From: JACVRW01 sp963837445
GTDB lineage: Bacteria; Actinomycetota; Thermoleophilia; Solirubrobacterales; Thermoleophilaceae
Assembly: GCA_963837445.1 (NCBI GenBank)
Contig: CAWINK010000020.1
Location: forward strand, 186,001-250,000
DNA: 64,000 bases
Reading direction: 5' to 3'
The notes below the pieces were generated by a model, which worked only from the letters and a program-made list of their open reading frames with translations, ran no database searches and was not told the DNA's origin. Positions 7,885 through 18,077 of this stretch are shown one piece after another. How positions within the stretch are numbered: position 1 is the stretch's first letter; the number at the start of each line of letters is the position of its first letter. The position numbers and the translations under genes are program-made.

Positions 7885-8681
7885 CAGCCGGATTCTCGCA
7901 GCGCGGCGAGCCAGTCCAACAGCGCGGCGGCGCATTCCGCGGGCGCGTCCTGCCACACGAAGTGGTGCGCGCCGTCCACGACCACCAGCTCCGTGGCCGG
8001 CAGCTCGCGCTGGAAGCGGTGGGCGCCGGCCACGGGTGCGAACTCGTCGTCCTCGCCCCACAGGAGCAGGGTCGGCACGCCGAGCGCGGCCAGGTCGTAG
8101 CCCTCGAGCTTCGAGAAGTCGCCGGAGCGGTACATCTCGAGCTGCGCGCGTCGCCGGGTCTTGTCCGCGTATCCCTTCCAGTACTCCGCGATCGCCTCGT
8201 CGGTGATCCCGGCGCTCGACCCGCGCATCACCGCCGCGAAGGCGTCGCGGTCGATGCCGTCGATCAGCTCTTCGCCCGTGCCGGGCTCGCGGAGCGCCTT
8301 GGCCATGCCGTGCCACTTCCCGTTAGGGAAGAAGCCGGTCGAGCTGATCACGAGCGCCCGCACGGCGTCGGGGTGCTCGCACGCCCAGCGAATCCCGATC
8401 AGGCCGCCCCAGTCGTGGACCACAAGCACGCACGTCTCGATGCCGAGCTCCGAGCGGAAGCGCTCGAGCGACTCCATGTGCCGCTCCCAGGTGCCGGGCG
8501 GGTCCGGCTCGGAGTCCCCGTAGCCCGCGAAGTCGGGCGCAACGGCGCGCCAGCCGGCGCCCGCCACGGCCGGCATCACGTCGGTCCACATGAACGACGA
8601 CTGCGGGTAGCCGTGCAGGAACAGCACCACCGGGCCGTCGGCAGGACCGCTTTCGCGGTAAGAGAGTCCGGCGGCCACCAT
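7884..8681 (-). CDS. Alpha/beta hydrolase, haloalkane-dehalogenase/epoxide-hydrolase type
   Basis: A 265-residue soluble alpha/beta hydrolase. Seen: oxyanion motif FLHGYPQSS, nucleophile elbow VVHDWGG (Asp instead of Ser, as in haloalkane dehalogenases and epoxide hydrolases), LLLWGEDDEF as the acid region and VDGAHHFVWQDAP with the catalytic His. Sequence does not separate dehalogenase from epoxide hydrolase or fluoroacetate-dehalogenase activity. It overlaps rarA by 1 base in a TGATG junction. It is divergent from the DUF1385 gene, with only 13 bp between the two starts. Confidence 0.85.
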   Translation of the reverse strand: MVAAGLSYRESGPADGPVVLFLHGYPQSSFMWTDVMPAVAGAGWRAVAPDFAGYGDSEPDPPGTWERHMESLERFRSELGIETCVLVVHDWGGLIGIRWACEHPDAVRALVISSTGFFPNGKWHGMAKALREPGTGEELIDGIDRDAFAAVMRGSSAGITDEAIAEYWKGYADKTRRRAQLEMYRSGDFSKLEGYDLAALGVPTLLLWGEDDEFAPVAGAHRFQRELPATELVVVDGAHHFVWQDAPAECAAALLDWLAALRESG

Positions 8682-8682
8682 C

Positions 8683-8688
8683 TAACCT
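8683..8688 (+). promoter_or_regulatory. Leaderless -10 element of the DUF1385 gene
   Basis: TAACCT is followed by exactly 6 nt and then ATG 8695. No Shine-Dalgarno sequence is possible in that space, so a leaderless transcript is the likely mode of expression. Confidence 0.6.
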
Positions 8689-8694
8689 TGGAAT

Positions 8695-9516
8695 ATGACT
8701 GCCCCGGTGCCCGAGGACAAACTGCGACTGGGCGGTATGGCGCTCCGCAACGGTCTGCTGGTCCACGGGCCGACGCACTGGGCCGCCGCGGTGCGCACCG
8801 ACGACGGCCAGGTGAAGGTCGCATCGGGCCGAAAGCCGGACCTCGGCGGCAAGGCCTCGGAGCGACTGCCAGGCATCCGCGGGGTTTTGAAGCTCGCCGA
8901 GGCGCTGGCCGTGATCCCGCTCGTGAAGCGCGCGCTCCCCGAGGCGCGACTCCCGATGCAGGACCTGAGGACGCTCGGCGCGATGGGCGTCGCCGCGCTC
9001 GGCGGGCAGGCCATCCGGACCACCGGCTCGCGCACCCCGGGCTCGCGCACCGCCGGCCGCGAGGCCGCCGTGGCGCTCGTGAGCCTCGCGCCGGCTCTGC
9101 TCGCGCTGCGCAGCGGTGAGCTCGCCGCCTACCACGGCGTCGAGCACAAGTCGATCGCCGCATACGAAGATGGCGAGGACGCCGCCGACGCCGACAAGGA
9201 GCACGACCGCTGCGGCTCCCACCTGGTCGCGCCGATGCTCACCGCAGCCGCGGTCGGCAACGTGGCGATGCGCCGCGCGGGCCTGCGCGGCCCCGCGGCC
9301 GAGGCCGCCGTTGGACTCGGCAGCGCGGCGCTGGCCGTCGAGGTGTTCGCCTGGGGCGAGCGCCATCCCGACTCGAGCCTGACGCGGATGATGCGCCGAC
9401 CCGGGTTCCAGATCCAGCGCATGATCGGCACGCGCGAGCCCACGAGCGAGCAGCTCGACGTGGGCAAGGCCGCTCTGGCAGAGATCCTGCGCGTGGAGGG
9501 CGCGGAGGCGGCCTAG
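8695..9516 (+). CDS. DUF1385 family membrane-associated protein
   Basis: A 273-residue member of the DUF1385 family, whose function is not established. Seen: LRLGGMALRNGLLVHGP at the N-terminus (family form GGQAVxxGVM), an exact AYHGVEHKSIAAYEDGED core (about residues 141-158), and DRCGSHLV after it. Hydrophobic stretches at about 109-135 and 176-220 suggest membrane association. The leaderless start is ATG 8695. The next gene begins 3 bp after its stop, so it probably forms a two-gene operon with the nicotinate phosphoribosyltransferase-like enzyme. Confidence 0.85.
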   Translation: MTAPVPEDKLRLGGMALRNGLLVHGPTHWAAAVRTDDGQVKVASGRKPDLGGKASERLPGIRGVLKLAEALAVIPLVKRALPEARLPMQDLRTLGAMGVAALGGQAIRTTGSRTPGSRTAGREAAVALVSLAPALLALRSGELAAYHGVEHKSIAAYEDGEDAADADKEHDRCGSHLVAPMLTAAAVGNVAMRRAGLRGPAAEAAVGLGSAALAVEVFAWGERHPDSSLTRMMRRPGFQIQRMIGTREPTSEQLDVGKAALAEILRVEGAEAA

Positions 9517-9519
9517 GCC

Positions 9520-10590
9520 ATGGCCACCGAGGCCGGCAGCCGCACGCGGCTCGACCCGGAGGTCTTCAGGCTGCCGGTGGAGAAGATCCGCGACGGCCAC
9601 TACACCGACGCGTACTTCAACCTCACCCGCCAGCTGCTCGTCGAGACGGGCCACCGCCCGGCGGTGACCGTGCAGGTCTTCCAGAAGCAGTTCTCGCTGC
9701 TCGGCGGGATCGACGAGGCGATCGCCGTGCTCAAGCTGTGCTCGGACGATTGGAGCGGCCTCGAGGTTCACGCGCTGCATGAGGGCGACGAGATCGAGCC
9801 CTGGGAGCCGGTGCTCCAGATCGACGGCGACTACGCGCTCTTCGCGCACCTCGAGACGGTCTACCTCGGCACGCTCTCGAGACGGACGCGCATCATGCGC
9901 AACGTGCGCGAGGTGGTGGATGCGGCTGGCACCAAGCCGATCCTGTTCTTCCCGGCCCGGCACGACCACTGGCTCGTCCAGACCGGGGACGGCTGGGCCG
10001 CCCACGTGGCCGGCGCCATCGGGGTGTCCACGGACGCCCAGGCGTCGTGGTGGGGCGGGCGCGGCGTCGGCACGGTCCCGCACGGGCTGATCGCTGCGTT
10101 CGGCGGAGACACCGTGGCCGCCGCCCGTGCGTGGGCCGACCGCTTCGCCGACGAGATGAACGTGACCGTGCTGGTGGACTTCGAGAACGACTCCGTGCGA
10201 ACGGCGCTCGAGGTGGCGGACGCGCTCGGCGACAGGCTCTGGGGCGTGCGACTCGACACCTCCGAGCTGCTGGTGGACCGCGCCCTGTGGCACGAGATGG
10301 GGAGCTTCCGGCCCACCGGCGTGAACCCCGTCCTGGTAGGGAAGGTCCGCCAGGCGCTCGACGCCGCCGGCCACCAGCGAGTGCACATCGTGGTCTCGGG
10401 CGGATTCGACGCAGACAAGATCCGCGAGTTCGAAAAGGTGGGGGCGCCGGTGGACGCCTACGGTGTCGGATCGTCGCTCGTGCAGGGCGCGAACGACTTC
10501 ACCGCGGACGTGGTTCGGGTCGAGGGCAGAGACTGTGCCAAGTCCGGCCGGCGCTTCAGAGGCAACCCCCGGCTAGAGCGGGTGTTGTAG
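9520..10590 (+). CDS. Nicotinate phosphoribosyltransferase family protein
   Basis: A 356-residue enzyme of the nicotinate/quinolinate phosphoribosyltransferase fold, which would make nicotinate mononucleotide from nicotinate and PRPP in NAD salvage. Seen: DGHYTDAYFNLTRQL, HALHEGDEIEPWEPVLQI, ETVYLGTLSRRT, the barrel strand VDFENDSVRTAL, LWGVRLDTSE, and the phosphate-binding end HIVVSGGFDADKIREF...YGVGSSLV. It is shorter than E. coli PncB (about 400) and matches the compact actinobacterial and archaeal group, in which activity is assigned by homology only. It sits 3 bp after the DUF1385 gene. Confidence 0.85.
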   Translation: MATEAGSRTRLDPEVFRLPVEKIRDGHYTDAYFNLTRQLLVETGHRPAVTVQVFQKQFSLLGGIDEAIAVLKLCSDDWSGLEVHALHEGDEIEPWEPVLQIDGDYALFAHLETVYLGTLSRRTRIMRNVREVVDAAGTKPILFFPARHDHWLVQTGDGWAAHVAGAIGVSTDAQASWWGGRGVGTVPHGLIAAFGGDTVAAARAWADRFADEMNVTVLVDFENDSVRTALEVADALGDRLWGVRLDTSELLVDRALWHEMGSFRPTGVNPVLVGKVRQALDAAGHQRVHIVVSGGFDADKIREFEKVGAPVDAYGVGSSLVQGANDFTADVVRVEGRDCAKSGRRFRGNPRLERVL

Positions 10591-10630
10591 GACTCATGCT
10601 CAGGCCAGGGATGGCCGATTGGAGTACTGG

Positions 10631-12522
<1,892 letters not shown>

Positions 12523-12550
<28 letters not shown>

Positions 12551-12999
12551 TAACCCACGGCGTTCTCGCGCACATGCAGCTCGTACAGCCCGCCTCCCTC
12601 GGAGCGGCGCTCGAAGCAGCCGATCTTGCCGGAGTCTGGATACACCACGACATCCGGCGCATCGCTCGTGGAGACCGCAAGGAACCGCACTGGTTCGCCG
12701 GTGCGGTTCACGAGTTGGTGCCCGCCCTCCTCTCCGCGCAGGAAGACAAGGAACTCGCCCTGCGCCAGCTCGCGCTCGCCGTCCGGTGATCGGAGGGTCG
12801 GCGTTCCAGAGAGGATCACAACCATCTCCTCCTCGCCGTAATGGAAGTGGTACGGGTATGCCGCCTCCCCCGGCGGCAGTTCCCAGAGGCTCGCTCCCAG
12901 CTTGACCGCGCCCGCCTGGCGGCCGATCCGCGCGCGCCGGGCGCGAAAGCCCTCCTGATCACGGGGTTCGTCGAAGTCCGGGCGTTCGATATTCACCAT
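12523..12999 (-). CDS. Cupin domain protein
   Basis: A 158-residue single-domain cupin. Seen: motif 1 YPYHFHYGEEEMVVILSG (metal-ligand His, His and Glu) and motif 2 GEFLVFLRGEEGGHQLVN with a third His. Such proteins bind a divalent metal, and their substrates vary too widely to name one here. The start is ATG 12999, since the longer open frame upstream carries no cupin sequence and is covered by the divergent epimerase gene. The 3' end overlaps ftsH tail to tail. Confidence 0.83.
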
Positions 13000-13005
13000 G
13001 CCGCG

Positions 13006-13011
13006 TATTCT
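13006..13011 (+). promoter_or_regulatory. -10 element of methylmalonyl-CoA epimerase operon
   Basis: TATTCT ends 9 nt before GTG 13021 and lies in the 21 bp between divergent starts. The transcript would be leaderless or nearly so. Confidence 0.45.
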
Positions 13012-13020
13012 GCTCACCCC

Positions 13021-13431
13021 GTGTTCGAACGCATTGATCACATTGGCGTGGCGGTCGAGGACCTCGACGAGGCCATTGCGCTCTACGGCGAGCGGCTGGG
13101 CATGCCGGTCCAGCACCGCGAGACCGTGGAGGAGCAGGGTGTGGAGGCGGTGCTGCTCGGCGTCGGCGACAGCCACGTGGAGCTGCTGCGGCCGCTCGGC
13201 CCGGACACGGCAGTCGGGAAGTTCCTCACGAGGAGCGGCCCCGGCCTTCACCACGTGGCGTACGGGACGGACGACATCGAGTCGGCCATCGAGTCCGTGC
13301 GAGCCGCCGGCCTCGGGCTGATCGACGAGCAGCCCCGCACCGGCATCCGAGGCAGCCGCGTGGCGTTCCTGCACCCGAAGTCGACCGGCGGGGTGCTCAC
13401 CGAGCTGGTCGAGCCCCCGGAGGGGCACTGA
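13021..13431 (+). CDS. mce: Methylmalonyl-CoA epimerase
   Basis: This enzyme interconverts (R)- and (S)-methylmalonyl-CoA in propionate and odd-chain or branched-chain catabolism. Its 136 residues form one vicinal-oxygen-chelate domain pair. Metal ligands are visible as the His of RIDHIGVAVEDLD, the His of SHVELLRPLG, the His pair of PGLHHVAYGTDDIE and the Glu of TELVEP. The start is GTG 13021 (MFERIDHIGVAV), the position used by the family; the longer open frame upstream is antisense to the cupin gene. Its stop overlaps the next start (TGATG), so the small gene at 13431 is cotranscribed. Confidence 0.9.
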   Translation: MFERIDHIGVAVEDLDEAIALYGERLGMPVQHRETVEEQGVEAVLLGVGDSHVELLRPLGPDTAVGKFLTRSGPGLHHVAYGTDDIESAIESVRAAGLGLIDEQPRTGIRGSRVAFLHPKSTGGVLTELVEPPEGH

Positions 13432-13652
13432 TGCCCGACACCCCCCGACGCATCGACATCGGCTTCCAGGGCGGGCAGTCGCTGCCCGTCCGCGTGGACC
13501 AGGCGGCCTACGACGGCTTCCGGAAGGCGCTCTCGGATTCCGGCTCGGACCGCTGGTTCGAGCTCACGACCCAGGACTCCGACGTGTTCGTCGACCTCTC
13601 GCAGGTCGTCTACGTCAGGCTCGACACCGAAGACCACCGGGTCGGCTTTTAG
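13431..13652 (+). CDS. Small conserved hypothetical protein
   Basis: A 73-residue soluble protein without a family I can name. It begins MPDTPRRIDIGFQGGQSL and contains an RWFELTTQDSDVFVDLSQVVYVRL strand-rich stretch and no cysteines. The shape suggests a small beta-sheet protein that may bind a nucleic acid or act as a partner, but nothing shows a function. It starts inside the epimerase stop (TGATG) and ends 1 bp before the TTG start of the PAP2 gene, so it lies inside a tight operon. Confidence 0.6.
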   Translation: MPDTPRRIDIGFQGGQSLPVRVDQAAYDGFRKALSDSGSDRWFELTTQDSDVFVDLSQVVYVRLDTEDHRVGF

Positions 13653-13653
13653 C

Positions 13654-14157
13654 TTGAGGCTCCTCGCCGCGCTGGACCTCAGGCTGCTGCGCCTGCTGCG
13701 GACGCGCGGCCACTCGCCGCCCGTCGAGGCGGCGATGATCCGGCTGGCGCAGGCTGGGGAGAACGGGTTGCTCTGGCATGCCGTGGCTCTGGGTGGCGTA
13801 GCGCTCGGCGGCGGCCGGCGACGCGATGCCTACCTCCGAGCGATGAAGATCGTGCTCACCACGCTGGTGGCGAACACCGTTGTCAAACAGACCGTGCGGC
13901 GCGCGCGGCCCGTACTCGAGGAGGAGCTGCCGGCTCTGACGCCGGTGCTGTCGGGGCGCTCCTATCCCTCGGCGCATTCGTCCACGTCATTTGCGGGCGC
14001 CCGGGCGCTGTCCGCGGCCGGCCTGCCCGCTGCGCCGCTCTATGCCGTCGCCGTGGCGATGGCGATCTCGCGGCCCTACCTCGGCGTGCACTACCCCACC
14101 GACGTCGTCGCGGGAGCGGCGCTCGGCGACGCCGTGGCGCGCTTCATGACGCCATGA
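13654..14157 (+). CDS. PAP2-family membrane phosphatase
   Basis: A 167-residue type-2 phosphatidic-acid-phosphatase-like protein. Seen: the three-part active site K-x6-RP as KQTVRRARP, then PSAHSS with the catalytic His, and SRPYLGVHYPTDVVAG with the nucleophilic His and Asp. Hydrophobic segments lie between them. Likely substrates are lipid phosphates such as phosphatidate or undecaprenyl diphosphate. The start is TTG 13654, one base after the previous stop, and the stop overlaps ychF by 4 bp (ATGA). Confidence 0.83.
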   Translation: MRLLAALDLRLLRLLRTRGHSPPVEAAMIRLAQAGENGLLWHAVALGGVALGGGRRRDAYLRAMKIVLTTLVANTVVKQTVRRARPVLEEELPALTPVLSGRSYPSAHSSTSFAGARALSAAGLPAAPLYAVAVAMAISRPYLGVHYPTDVVAGAALGDAVARFMTP

Positions 14158-15239
14158 AGATCGGCATCGTCGGCATGCCGAATGCGGGCAAGTCCTCGCT
14201 CTTCAACGCGCTCACCCGCGCGGGCGCCCAGGCGGCCAACTACCCGTTCACCACGGTCGAGCCGAACGTGGCGGTGGTGGGCGTGCCGGACGAGCGGCTC
14301 GACCGGGTGGCAGCGACGATCGGCGCCAGGCCGGTCGTGCACGAGACGATCCAGTTCCACGACATCGCCGGCCTCGTGAAGGGTGCGCACCAGGGCGAGG
14401 GGCTCGGGAACAAGTTCCTGGCGAACATCCGCGAGACCGACGCGATCCTGCACGTGGTCCGTGTGCACGAGGACGCTCGGGTGGTGCACCCGGAGGGACG
14501 CGTGGACCCGCTCGCGGATGCCGAGACGATCGAGACGGAGCTGCTGTTCGCGGACCTCGAGCAGGCGGAGCGGCGGTTCGAGCGCGTGTCGAAGCAGGCG
14601 AAGTCGGGCGACAAGGTGGCGATTGCCGAGGAGCGTTGGCTCCGCGCGGTGGTTGACGCCCTGCGGGAGGGGCGCGCCGTTCGCACGGTTCCGGATCCCG
14701 AGGACGCGCCGGGGGCGGCCACGAGGCTGACGGCCCTCACTTCAAAGCCCGTTCTGTACGTGGCCAACGTGGCGGAGGGCGAGCCGCTCGAGCCGCCGGC
14801 GGCGCTGGTGGCCCACGCCGAGGAACGCGGCGCGCGCGCCGCGGCCGTGAGCGCACGGCTCGACTCGGAGCTCTCAGAGCTCGACGACGAGGCGGCCGAC
14901 GCGATGCGCCATGAGATGGGCATGGGCGAGTCCGGCCTCGAGACCGTGATCCGCGAGGCCTTCTCCCTGCTCGACCTGATCCAGTTCTTCACGGCGGGGC
15001 AGGACAAGGAGGCCCGCGCCTGGGCCATTCCGCGCGGCACGCGCGCCCGCGCCGCGGCCGGCTCGATCCACACCGACATGCAGCAGGGCTTCGTGGCCGC
15101 GGAGATCACCCCCTGGGACGCCCTCGTCGAGGCGGGCGGCTACAACGCCGCCCGCGAGCGCGCCCTGACGCGCGTGGAGGGCCGCGACTACGTGATGCAG
15201 GACGGCGACGTGGCGACCTTCCGCTTCACGCCGAGCTAG
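14154..15239 (+). CDS. ychF: Redox-regulated ATPase YchF
   Basis: An Obg-related P-loop protein that binds the ribosome and prefers ATP. It has 361 residues. Seen: G1 GMPNAGKSSLFNAL, G2/G3 FTTVEPN and HDIAGLVKGAHQGEGLG, and, in place of the GTP-specifying NKxD, YVANVAEGE, which is the known reason that YchF binds ATP. The C-terminal TGS domain is present (DLIQFFTAGQDKEARAW, GSIHTDMQQGF, EGRDYVMQDGDV). The start overlaps the PAP2 stop by 4 bp, so it ends the mce-small protein-PAP2-ychF operon. Confidence 0.95.
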   Translation: MKIGIVGMPNAGKSSLFNALTRAGAQAANYPFTTVEPNVAVVGVPDERLDRVAATIGARPVVHETIQFHDIAGLVKGAHQGEGLGNKFLANIRETDAILHVVRVHEDARVVHPEGRVDPLADAETIETELLFADLEQAERRFERVSKQAKSGDKVAIAEERWLRAVVDALREGRAVRTVPDPEDAPGAATRLTALTSKPVLYVANVAEGEPLEPPAALVAHAEERGARAAAVSARLDSELSELDDEAADAMRHEMGMGESGLETVIREAFSLLDLIQFFTAGQDKEARAWAIPRGTRARAAAGSIHTDMQQGFVAAEITPWDALVEAGGYNAARERALTRVEGRDYVMQDGDVATFRFTPS

Positions 15240-15263
15240 CGCCGTCCGGCAGTGCGCCCGCGC

Positions 15264-16631
15264 TCAGCGCACGCGGACGGGTGGGCCGGTGACCGCGCCG
15301 TAGCGGACGCGGTATACGCCCGGCCGCTCGAGTGCCAGGCGATAGCGACCGGCGCGGGACGTGTGCACCCGCGTGACTGCGCGGAAGCGGCCGTGGCGGC
15401 GTCGCTCGATCCGCATCATCCGCTTCCTCGGCGCGGGCTGCAGCATGCCCGCGAGCGTGCGACGCGCCGGCCTCGGGCCCCAGCTGGCGGGGCGCGCCGA
15501 GCTGGCCCGGCTCGCCGAGCTCGTGACGCGGTAATGCGTGAACCAGGTGTCCCTCAGGCCGAGCGCCGCGCGCACCTGCGGCCCCGTGACCACGCGCGAG
15601 CCCGCGCTGCCGACCACGCGCGCCCGCACGACGCGCGGAGAGGCGCCGCGCTGGAGCACCTTCAGCCGCTTGAAGGCGCCGGGCGCCCCGAGCGCGCGGT
15701 CGAGCCGCGAGGCCGAGAAGGACAGCTGCCAGCGGTGGTAGGGCGACTGCGTGTCATACGGGTCAGGCACGCCCACGAGCCAGGGCTTCGAGAGCGAGCC
15801 GACGAAGGAGAACTCGACGTTCTCGGTGTGCCCGCCCGAGGTGGAGAAGTAGTAGGTCACCGCCGGCACGCCGTCGTATGTCACCACGCGCCCGGCCGTG
15901 TCGCGTACGGCAGCGTCGCTGCGCACGCTCTCGCCCGTCACGCCGCGGTAGACCTGGGAGCGCGTGTCGGGGTACTGGTCGAAGGCGCCGCTGGTCTTGC
16001 GCGTGGCGAGCGCATACGTGCGCGCGGCCACAGCCTGCACCCTGAGTGCCTCGAGCGGCCAGGTGCTCGGCATCTCGCCCGCCACCACTCCGCGCAGGTA
16101 GCTGTCCATGTCGAGCTCGTTGATCGCGGTCACGCCGCTGCCGTCCACGCGCACCTCGATGTCGCCGCGGTAGAGACCGCTGGTCACGAAGTTGAGGGCG
16201 GGCCCCATCAGCCGCATCGGGTCCTCCGAGCGGAAGCGCACGATCGACCCGAACCGCGCCACGCGCTTGCCGCTCTCCGTGGTCACGACGATGCCACCGG
16301 CGCCGCGCTTCGCCACGTACATCCTGCTCGGCTTGAGCTCGCGGCCGCCCACAGACGTGGCGCCGCGCACGCGGATGTACGGGTCGACCGGCTGGAGCAG
16401 CACACGCACCGGTCGCCCCGGGGCGCTCGAGAGGCGAGTGCCCTTGTAGTAGTGGGCGAGTATGCCGGGATACTTGGCGCCTTCGAGCGCGTAGCCATAC
16501 GCGCCGTACTGGCTCATCCCGATGCCGTGGCCGAATCCGGCGCCGCGGATCACGTGGCGCACGGCGGCGTCGGCCGTGGCCGGCACGGCGAGCGACGCGA
16601 ACAGGGCTGTCAGAAGGAGGGTTCGGCGCAT
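15264..16631 (-). CDS. Secreted SpoIID/LytB-domain protein
   Basis: A 455-residue exported protein. The signal peptide is residues 1-23 (MRRTLLLTALFASLAVPATADA). The SpoIID/LytB domain occupies about residues 35-285: GAGFGHGIGMSQYGAYGYA, YLRGVVAGEMPSTWPLEALRVQ with AVAARTYAL, and YYFSTSGGHTENVE. SpoIID cleaves denuded peptidoglycan glycans in Bacillus; in non-sporulating actinobacteria the same domain is taken as a cell-wall hydrolase. The last 120 residues are Arg- and Ser-rich and end in a small beta-like domain (SRAGRYRLALERPGVYRV). I chose ATG 16631 over the upstream GTG because the signal peptide starts there. Confidence 0.87.
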   Translation of the reverse strand: MRRTLLLTALFASLAVPATADAAVRHVIRGAGFGHGIGMSQYGAYGYALEGAKYPGILAHYYKGTRLSSAPGRPVRVLLQPVDPYIRVRGATSVGGRELKPSRMYVAKRGAGGIVVTTESGKRVARFGSIVRFRSEDPMRLMGPALNFVTSGLYRGDIEVRVDGSGVTAINELDMDSYLRGVVAGEMPSTWPLEALRVQAVAARTYALATRKTSGAFDQYPDTRSQVYRGVTGESVRSDAAVRDTAGRVVTYDGVPAVTYYFSTSGGHTENVEFSFVGSLSKPWLVGVPDPYDTQSPYHRWQLSFSASRLDRALGAPGAFKRLKVLQRGASPRVVRARVVGSAGSRVVTGPQVRAALGLRDTWFTHYRVTSSASRASSARPASWGPRPARRTLAGMLQPAPRKRMMRIERRRHGRFRAVTRVHTSRAGRYRLALERPGVYRVRYGAVTGPPVRVR

Positions 16632-16693
16632 GAAAGAAGGTGGGGCCGCACGGGACACGACCCCACATATACGTATCGACGCGTCCCTTAACC

Positions 16694-16710
16694 CCTTGAG
16701 GGATTCAAGG
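16694..16710 (-). terminator. Hairpin downstream of the cyclase gene
   Basis: CCTTGA and TCAAGG form a perfect 6-bp stem with a 5-nt loop, 18 bp past the stop of the minus-strand cyclase gene and upstream of the SpoIID gene. There is no U-tract, so this is a weak call. Confidence 0.4.
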
Positions 16711-16728
16711 TAGCGGTTGCGGACCCCG

Positions 16729-18051
16729 CTAGCTCACGGCGTACAGGCGCCACTCGCCGGGCACGCCGCGCAGCTCGCGCTCACCGCGGTCCTCGAAGTC
16801 GATTCCGGATCCCACCACGAGATCCTTCACCGTTCCAGACACGAGCACCTCGTTTGGCTCCGCGAGGCTCATGACGCGCGACGCGATGTGCACGGCGAGG
16901 CCGCCGAGGTCGCCGTCCATCACCTCGAGCTCGCCCGTGTGCAGGCCGGCGCGGACCTCGAGGCCGAGCGATCCCATCGCCTCGGCTACCGAGGCGGCGC
17001 AGCGGATGGCGCGCGCGGGCCCGTCGAAGGTCGCCAGGAAGCCGTCGCCGGTGCGCTTGACCTCCCTGCCGCGGTGGCGCTCGAGCGCCTGCCGGAAGAG
17101 CGTGTCGTGGCGCTCGAGCAGGAAGCGCCAGCCGCGGTCGCCCATCTCCGCCGCGCGGCGCGTGGAGTCCACGATGTCGGTGAACATCACCGTCGCGAGC
17201 ATCCGGTCGGGCTCACGCTCGTGGCGCGTGCCCGTGAGGAACTCCTCGATCTCGCCAAGCAGGCCCTCGGAATCGCCGATCGAGAACATGTTGTCGCCGC
17301 CGGCGAGCTCCACGTAGCGGGCGCTCGGGATCTGGGAGGCGATGTAGCGGGAGTGCTCGACCTTCAGGAAGCTGTCCTCGGTCCGGTGCATCACGAGCGT
17401 CGGCACGCGGATCGACGGCAGCACGTCGCGCACGTCGACCTCGCCGATCAGCTTGAAGATGCGCCGGATCGTCGAGGGGCTCGCGGCCAGGCGCTCCATC
17501 CGGCCGGCCCACTCCATGAACGACGGGTCGCCCTGCTGGCTCGGCGCCACCGAGCTGGCGATCCAGCCCTCGCCCCAGCGCGTCAGCAGCTCGGCCATCT
17601 GGGCGTCGCGCGTCTCCGCGGGCCAGGCCCATTCGTAGCCCGGCGCCCAGGTGGCCCGCGCGAACGTCGCGTACAGCACGAGTGCATCCGTGCGCTCCGG
17701 GAAGGTCGCGGCGAACAGCGCCGCCATCGGCCCTCCCTCGAGCGTTCCGCAGAACGCCGCGCTCTCGGACCCGGCCGCGGCCATCACCGCCAGCACATCG
17801 TCCATCTGCTCCTCGAGCGTGGGCGCGCCGAAGAGCGGGTCGGAGAGGCCCGAGCCGCGACGGTCGAAGGTGATCACGCGCGCGAACTTGTTGAGGCGCG
17901 CCATCACGCGCTCCAGCGACGGCTCCGACCACAGGTACTCCACCTGCGAGATCCAGGGCGGAACCCAGACCAGATCGATGGGCCCGTCTCCCTGGACGGT
18001 GTAGGCGATGTGCACGTCACCGCTCTTCGCGTAGCGCGCCACGGGAGCCAC
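16729..18051 (-). CDS. Class III adenylate/guanylate cyclase fused to a degenerate alpha/beta hydrolase
   Basis: A 440-residue fusion. Residues 1-265 have an alpha/beta-hydrolase fold of the type usually attached to such cyclases, but the nucleophile elbow is CGTLEGG (Ser replaced by Leu) and the usual catalytic His position reads GGDNMFS (Asn). The domain is therefore probably a ligand-sensing pseudo-hydrolase. Residues 275-440 are a class III cyclase: metal Asp in MFTDIVDST, VKRTGDGFLATF with the second Asp and a Lys, and GLAVHIASRV, where His replaces the usual Asn. The product (cAMP or cGMP) is not clear. The start is GTG 18051, leaderless, in a promoter shared with the divergent TPP-enzyme operon. 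Confidence 0.87.
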   Translation of the reverse strand: MAPVARYAKSGDVHIAYTVQGDGPIDLVWVPPWISQVEYLWSEPSLERVMARLNKFARVITFDRRGSGLSDPLFGAPTLEEQMDDVLAVMAAAGSESAAFCGTLEGGPMAALFAATFPERTDALVLYATFARATWAPGYEWAWPAETRDAQMAELLTRWGEGWIASSVAPSQQGDPSFMEWAGRMERLAASPSTIRRIFKLIGEVDVRDVLPSIRVPTLVMHRTEDSFLKVEHSRYIASQIPSARYVELAGGDNMFSIGDSEGLLGEIEEFLTGTRHEREPDRMLATVMFTDIVDSTRRAAEMGDRGWRFLLERHDTLFRQALERHRGREVKRTGDGFLATFDGPARAIRCAASVAEAMGSLGLEVRAGLHTGELEVMDGDLGGLAVHIASRVMSLAEPNEVLVSGTVKDLVVGSGIDFEDRGERELRGVPGEWRLYAVS

Positions 18052-18058
18052 GACCGTG

Positions 18059-18068
18059 ACGTTACAGT
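18059..18068. promoter_or_regulatory. Overlapping divergent -10 elements
   Basis: On the minus strand TAACGT (59-64) lies 7 nt before GTG 18051. On the plus strand TACAGT (63-68) lies 9 nt before GTG 18078. The two hexamers share two bases, so polymerases on the two strands should exclude each other. Confidence 0.6.
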
Positions 18069-18077
18069 CAGGAACCC

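Noticed and set aside
8323..10386. A 687-residue minus-strand open frame across the hydrolase, DUF1385 and phosphoribosyltransferase genes
   Set aside because: It is a shadow frame. The plus-strand genes below it and the hydrolase in another minus frame have clear family motifs, and this frame has none.
12841..13020. Extended N-terminus of the methylmalonyl-CoA epimerase frame
   Set aside because: The extra 60 codons are antisense to the cupin gene and non-conserved. The epimerase fold begins at GTG 13021.
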